DNA of 8,988 nt. Source: Desulfobacteraceae bacterium. GTDB lineage: Bacteria; Desulfobacterota; Desulfobacteria; Desulfobacterales; Desulfosarcinaceae. The notes beneath the pieces were generated by a model. The model searched no databases. It was not told the DNA's origin and saw only the letters and a list, made by a program, of their open reading frames with translations. A program made the position numbers and the translations under genes. Of the stretch, positions 7,404 through 8,988 are shown piece by piece; the stretch's first letter is position 1, and each line of letters opens with the position of its first letter. The DNA is taken from assembly GCA_027031325.1 (NCBI GenBank), contig JALVRI010000565.1:1-8988 (forward strand), in the 5' to 3' direction.

Positions 7404-7574
7404 ATCAGCCCGGATTTTGCAGCTGGCGAGTTTGGCGAAGATGCGAGGCGGCGGGCAGGCAGACCTGCTTCGCTAATTCAACTGCCCTCCAACAAAGCAG
7501 CTTCGCTAAAATCGCCAGCCGTTTGCGGCTTCAAATGCCTTGGCAGGCAGTTGAAGTGCATAATCCAGGATCAG
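7404..7574 (+). mobile_element. MITE-like element, long copy (161 bp) with 5-bp flanking duplication
   Basis: The element runs from 7409 to 7569. Its ends are imperfect 13-base terminal inverted repeats: CCCGGATTTTGCA (7409-7421) and TGCATAATCCAGG (7557-7569), pairing at 11 of 13. Perfect direct repeats ATCAG flank it (7404-7408 and 7570-7574), as expected of a target-site duplication. Inside are a 19-base near-perfect inverted repeat (7422-7440 with 7501-7519, one mismatch and one G-U) and a 12-bp hairpin (7529-7540 with 7545-7556, one mismatch, loop TGGC). These abut the terminal repeats, so the whole element can fold into a three-way junction. A 10-mer GCTTCGCTAA occurs twice (7467 and 7500). 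It has no transposase. A frame that stays open across it (7385-7672) reads through these repeats and is not credible as a gene. It fills most of the 307-base gap between the HU gene and the cupin gene; the rest (7575-7680) shows no gene. Confidence 0.75.
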
Positions 7575-7680
7575 AGCTCATTTTCTGGTTGTGCCTTTAT
7601 GCCGTTTGCAGCCCTTGTTTCAGACCGGTGGCGGTATCCCTTCCAAAATTATTATCTTTTTTTGGACGTTGAGCCGGATG

Positions 7681-8004
7681 CTATTTCAAGTCATCACGGC
7701 AAGGGCTGAAGGCTTCAATAACTTTTGTGCCCGCTTCCAAACTCAACCCTCCATGGTTCACATTGGGAGGAACGTGATAAGCCTGCCCCGGGCCTACCAC
7801 CTTGGTTTGACCGCCGATGGTGAGCCTGATTGAACCGCAAACGACCGTTCCCATCTGTTCGTGAGGGTGGCTGTGCTCCGGTATGGGAGCATCCTGATCC
7901 AGGGTGAAGAATATCATGCTCATCTGCCGGCCGTGCAGAAGACGCATTTCCACACCGGACGCCGGTGATTTGAAATCGAGTTCCCCGATCCTGTGAAAAG
8001 CCAT
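7681..8004 (-). CDS. Small cupin-domain protein
   Basis: 107 residues, a single conserved beta-barrel. Cupin motif 1 reads PEHSHPHEQMGTVVCG (42-57) with metal ligands H44, H46 and Q50 (or E49). Motif 2 includes GPGQAYHVPPNVNHG (71-85) with H84, the fourth ligand. Proteins of this sort bind a divalent metal; the substrate or signal cannot be told from the sequence, and both enzymes and small-molecule-binding proteins share the fold. The recX stop codon TAA (8007-8005) is immediately followed by this ATG, so translation is likely coupled; the SD-like AAAGGA and AGGG lie inside the last recX codons. It is the last gene of the minus-strand group and converges with the HU gene across the long repeat element. 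Confidence 0.88.
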   Translation of the reverse strand: MAFHRIGELDFKSPASGVEMRLLHGRQMSMIFFTLDQDAPIPEHSHPHEQMGTVVCGSIRLTIGGQTKVVGPGQAYHVPPNVNHGGLSLEAGTKVIEAFSPCRDDLK

Positions 8005-8601
8005 TTATCCCTGTCCTTTGTTTTGCATTAACATTTCATCGAACTTCACGCTGGCAAACACTTCGGCAATAAGAGAGCCGGGAAAACCCCGTCCCTGAAG
8101 ATAGCGCCAGAGCAAGGGGCGAGGATCGGCCTGGGATTTGACCTTGGAACTACGTAACTTTTTGCTGACGGCCACGAAAGCAGCCTGAAGCTGTACTTGA
8201 CGGCCAAAGCACTGTTCCAGGGTCTGCTCGATTGTTTCCCGGTCAAGCCCTTTGCCTCGCAGCAAAGCCCGCAACTTGGCAGGTCCGAAACCCTTCCGGC
8301 CCTGGGCGGCCGCAAGAGCGGCGGCAAAACGCTGATCATCAAGGTATCCTTTGCGGATGCAAGTTTCAATCGCCTTCGCCACGGCCGGGCCTGAAAACCC
8401 CTTGCGTTGCAAGTTCAGCTTAAGCTCGGCGCAACCATGGTCGCGGATGGCAAGCCGCCTGATGGCATATTGCAAGGCTTTGGCATCCTCAGAAGATCCG
8501 GCTGGTCCCGTTGGGTGATCTTGACCGCCTCCCGCGCGCCCTTTTGCCGGCGCCCGGCTTATTTCCCGCCTTCGGGGCTTGACCATCTTGTTCAAAGCCA
8601 T
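8005..8601 (-). CDS. recX: RecX-type regulator of RecA
   Basis: 198 residues from the ATG at 8601; an in-frame ATG at 8607 would add two. I prefer 8601 because TTGGA lies six bases before it, while at 8607 the same GGA touches the codon. RecX binds RecA filaments and limits recombination and the SOS response. The protein shows the tandem three-helix repeats of the family: RRLAIRDHGCAELKLNLQRKGF, then the AIETCIRKGYLDDQRFA block, GFGPAKLRALLRGKGL with its following helix, and a last repeat containing WRYLQGRGFPGSLIAEVF. About 40 N-terminal residues (Lys/Arg/Gly/Pro-rich) precede the first repeat and look disordered. recA is not beside it in this window, unlike many genomes. It lies 26 bases after the DUF2892 gene and is directly followed by the cupin gene, so the three probably share a transcript. 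Confidence 0.92.
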   Translation of the reverse strand: MALNKMVKPRRREISRAPAKGRAGGGQDHPTGPAGSSEDAKALQYAIRRLAIRDHGCAELKLNLQRKGFSGPAVAKAIETCIRKGYLDDQRFAAALAAAQGRKGFGPAKLRALLRGKGLDRETIEQTLEQCFGRQVQLQAAFVAVSKKLRSSKVKSQADPRPLLWRYLQGRGFPGSLIAEVFASVKFDEMLMQNKGQG

Positions 8602-8627
8602 CTCCATTCCAAGCCGGGGGGTTCAGG

Positions 8628-8831
8628 TTACTTGAAGGCAGCCCCTGGTTTGACCCCCATTTTGCGTAGAATAATTGCCAACGGGCAAAACCCGGTGAAG
8701 GACGACTGGAGCAGGTTGGCTCCCACGAAGGCGGTAAACCACAACCAGTAGTTACTGTGCACCAGTGACAACAACAACGAAATCAATATCATTGCTCCTG
8801 CAAAACCAAATACCAATCTGTCAACGGTCAT
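8628..8831 (-). CDS. DUF2892 (YgaP-type transmembrane domain) small membrane protein
   Basis: 67 residues from the ATG at 8831, chosen because a perfect AAAGGAGG (8839-8846) lies seven bases upstream; a longer frame to 8867 has no such support and would begin inside a repeat. Two membrane segments are visible, about residues 5-24 and 28-47. The loop and C-terminus GANLLQSSFTGFCPLAIILRKMGVK are the signature of the DUF2892 family, which also occurs as the membrane part of YgaP-type rhodaneses. C49 in the TGFCP motif is the family's conserved cysteine. There is no rhodanese domain here. It likely sits in the inner membrane; its function is unknown. It is the first gene of a compact group with recX and the cupin gene, and its leader contains the short repeat element. 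Confidence 0.88.
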   Translation of the reverse strand: MTVDRLVFGFAGAMILISLLLSLVHSNYWLWFTAFVGANLLQSSFTGFCPLAIILRKMGVKPGAAFK

Positions 8832-8838
8832 GACGATA

Positions 8839-8846
8839 CCTCCTTT
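8839..8846 (-). promoter_or_regulatory. Ribosome binding site of the DUF2892 gene
   Basis: AAAGGAGG seven bases before the ATG at 8831 decides the start. Its upstream part overlaps the 5-base duplication beside the short repeat element. Confidence 0.85.
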
Positions 8847-8907
8847 ATTCCGGATTATGCACTTCAAATGCCTGAAAGATTAATTTGGTTGCAAAATCCG
8901 GGTTTAT
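8844..8907 (-). mobile_element. MITE-like element, short copy (54 bp) with 5-bp flanking duplication
   Basis: The element is 8849-8902, read on the minus strand. The terminal inverted repeats are CCCGGATTTTGCA (8902-8890), identical to the long copy, and TGCATAATCCGGA (8861-8849), pairing at 11 of 13. It is flanked by perfect direct repeats ATAAA on the minus strand (TTTAT on plus, 8844-8848 and 8903-8907). Next to the inner end lies AGGCATTTGAAG (8873-8862), the same 12-mer that forms the right arm of the long copy's hairpin, with one difference. The long stem and the hairpin's left arm are missing, so it looks like an internally deleted derivative. It abuts the ribosome binding site of the DUF2892 gene. 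Confidence 0.72.
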
Positions 8908-8988
8908 TGTTCTTATCCGTTGCAGAGCCGGCATCGGATTCAACGTTACAAAGACAGCTAGGGCCTCCCGGCCAAATCGAACATTTGG
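8908..8988. other. Right-edge stretch, content unclear
   Basis: On the minus strand one frame is open from the window edge for 47 codons to a TAA at 8847-8845, but its last 19 or so codons lie in the repeat element. Another frame closes at a TAG at 8958. It may hold the end of an upstream gene; 81 bases are too few to tell. A short GGCC/GGCC inverted repeat (8961-8972) is present without a T-tract. Confidence 0.3.

Noticed and set aside
7642..7666. Hairpin TCCAAAA/TTTTGGA between the HU and cupin genes as a bidirectional terminator
   Set aside because: The stem is AT-rich with an 11-base loop and neither strand has a T-tract after the stem; termination here is possible but not supported.
7385..7672. 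95-codon plus-strand frame after the HU gene
   Set aside because: It starts at a GTG without a ribosome binding site and reads straight through the inverted repeats of the mobile-element-like sequence.
8832..8867. Upstream extension of the DUF2892 protein to the ATG at 8867
   Set aside because: The added 12 residues overlap the repeat and the ribosome binding site and are not membrane-like; the downstream ATG has a perfect site.

Overview
The window looks like a chromosomal piece of a Gram-negative bacterium. It carries lpxC, the committed step of lipid A synthesis, a gene for an exported envelope protein, and an NtrY/NtrX-type two-component pair. Moderate-to-high GC, good Shine-Dalgarno sites and the order lpxC - DUF4390 - ntrY - ntrX suggest a Desulfobacterota (former Deltaproteobacteria) member. 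That placement is inference from gene content only.

Left half (1-5153, minus strand): genes read leftwards from lpxC, through a DUF4390 exported protein and an NtrY-like sensor kinase, into an NtrX-like sigma-54-type response regulator whose C-terminus is cut by the window edge. The last three genes are tightly spaced and look like one unit for sensing the envelope. A 230-base non-coding stretch rich in small repeats and a hairpin separates lpxC from them. The NtrX-like protein reads GAFAGA where sigma-54 activators normally have GAFTGA.

Centre (5154-7373, plus strand): a divergent control region separates lpxC from a ComM/YifB-type AAA+ ATPase (branch migration in natural transformation in the characterised homologue). 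It is followed by a small HU-type DNA-binding protein with its own strong -35, an AT-rich upstream tract and a near-perfect ribosome binding site.

Right half (7374-8988, minus strand): a DUF2892 membrane protein, RecX and a small cupin form a compact minus-strand operon converging on the HU gene. RecX and the cupin meet stop-to-start with no gap.

The main discovery is a pair of related non-coding mobile-element-like repeats, one long (7409-7569) and one short (8849-8902, opposite orientation). Both have the same 13-base imperfect terminal inverted repeats, and each is flanked by its own perfect 5-base direct repeat (ATCAG; ATAAA). This is the signature of a MITE (non-autonomous transposon). 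The long copy can fold into a three-way junction. The short copy has inserted right against the ribosome binding site of the DUF2892 gene. No tRNA, rRNA or CRISPR array was seen.
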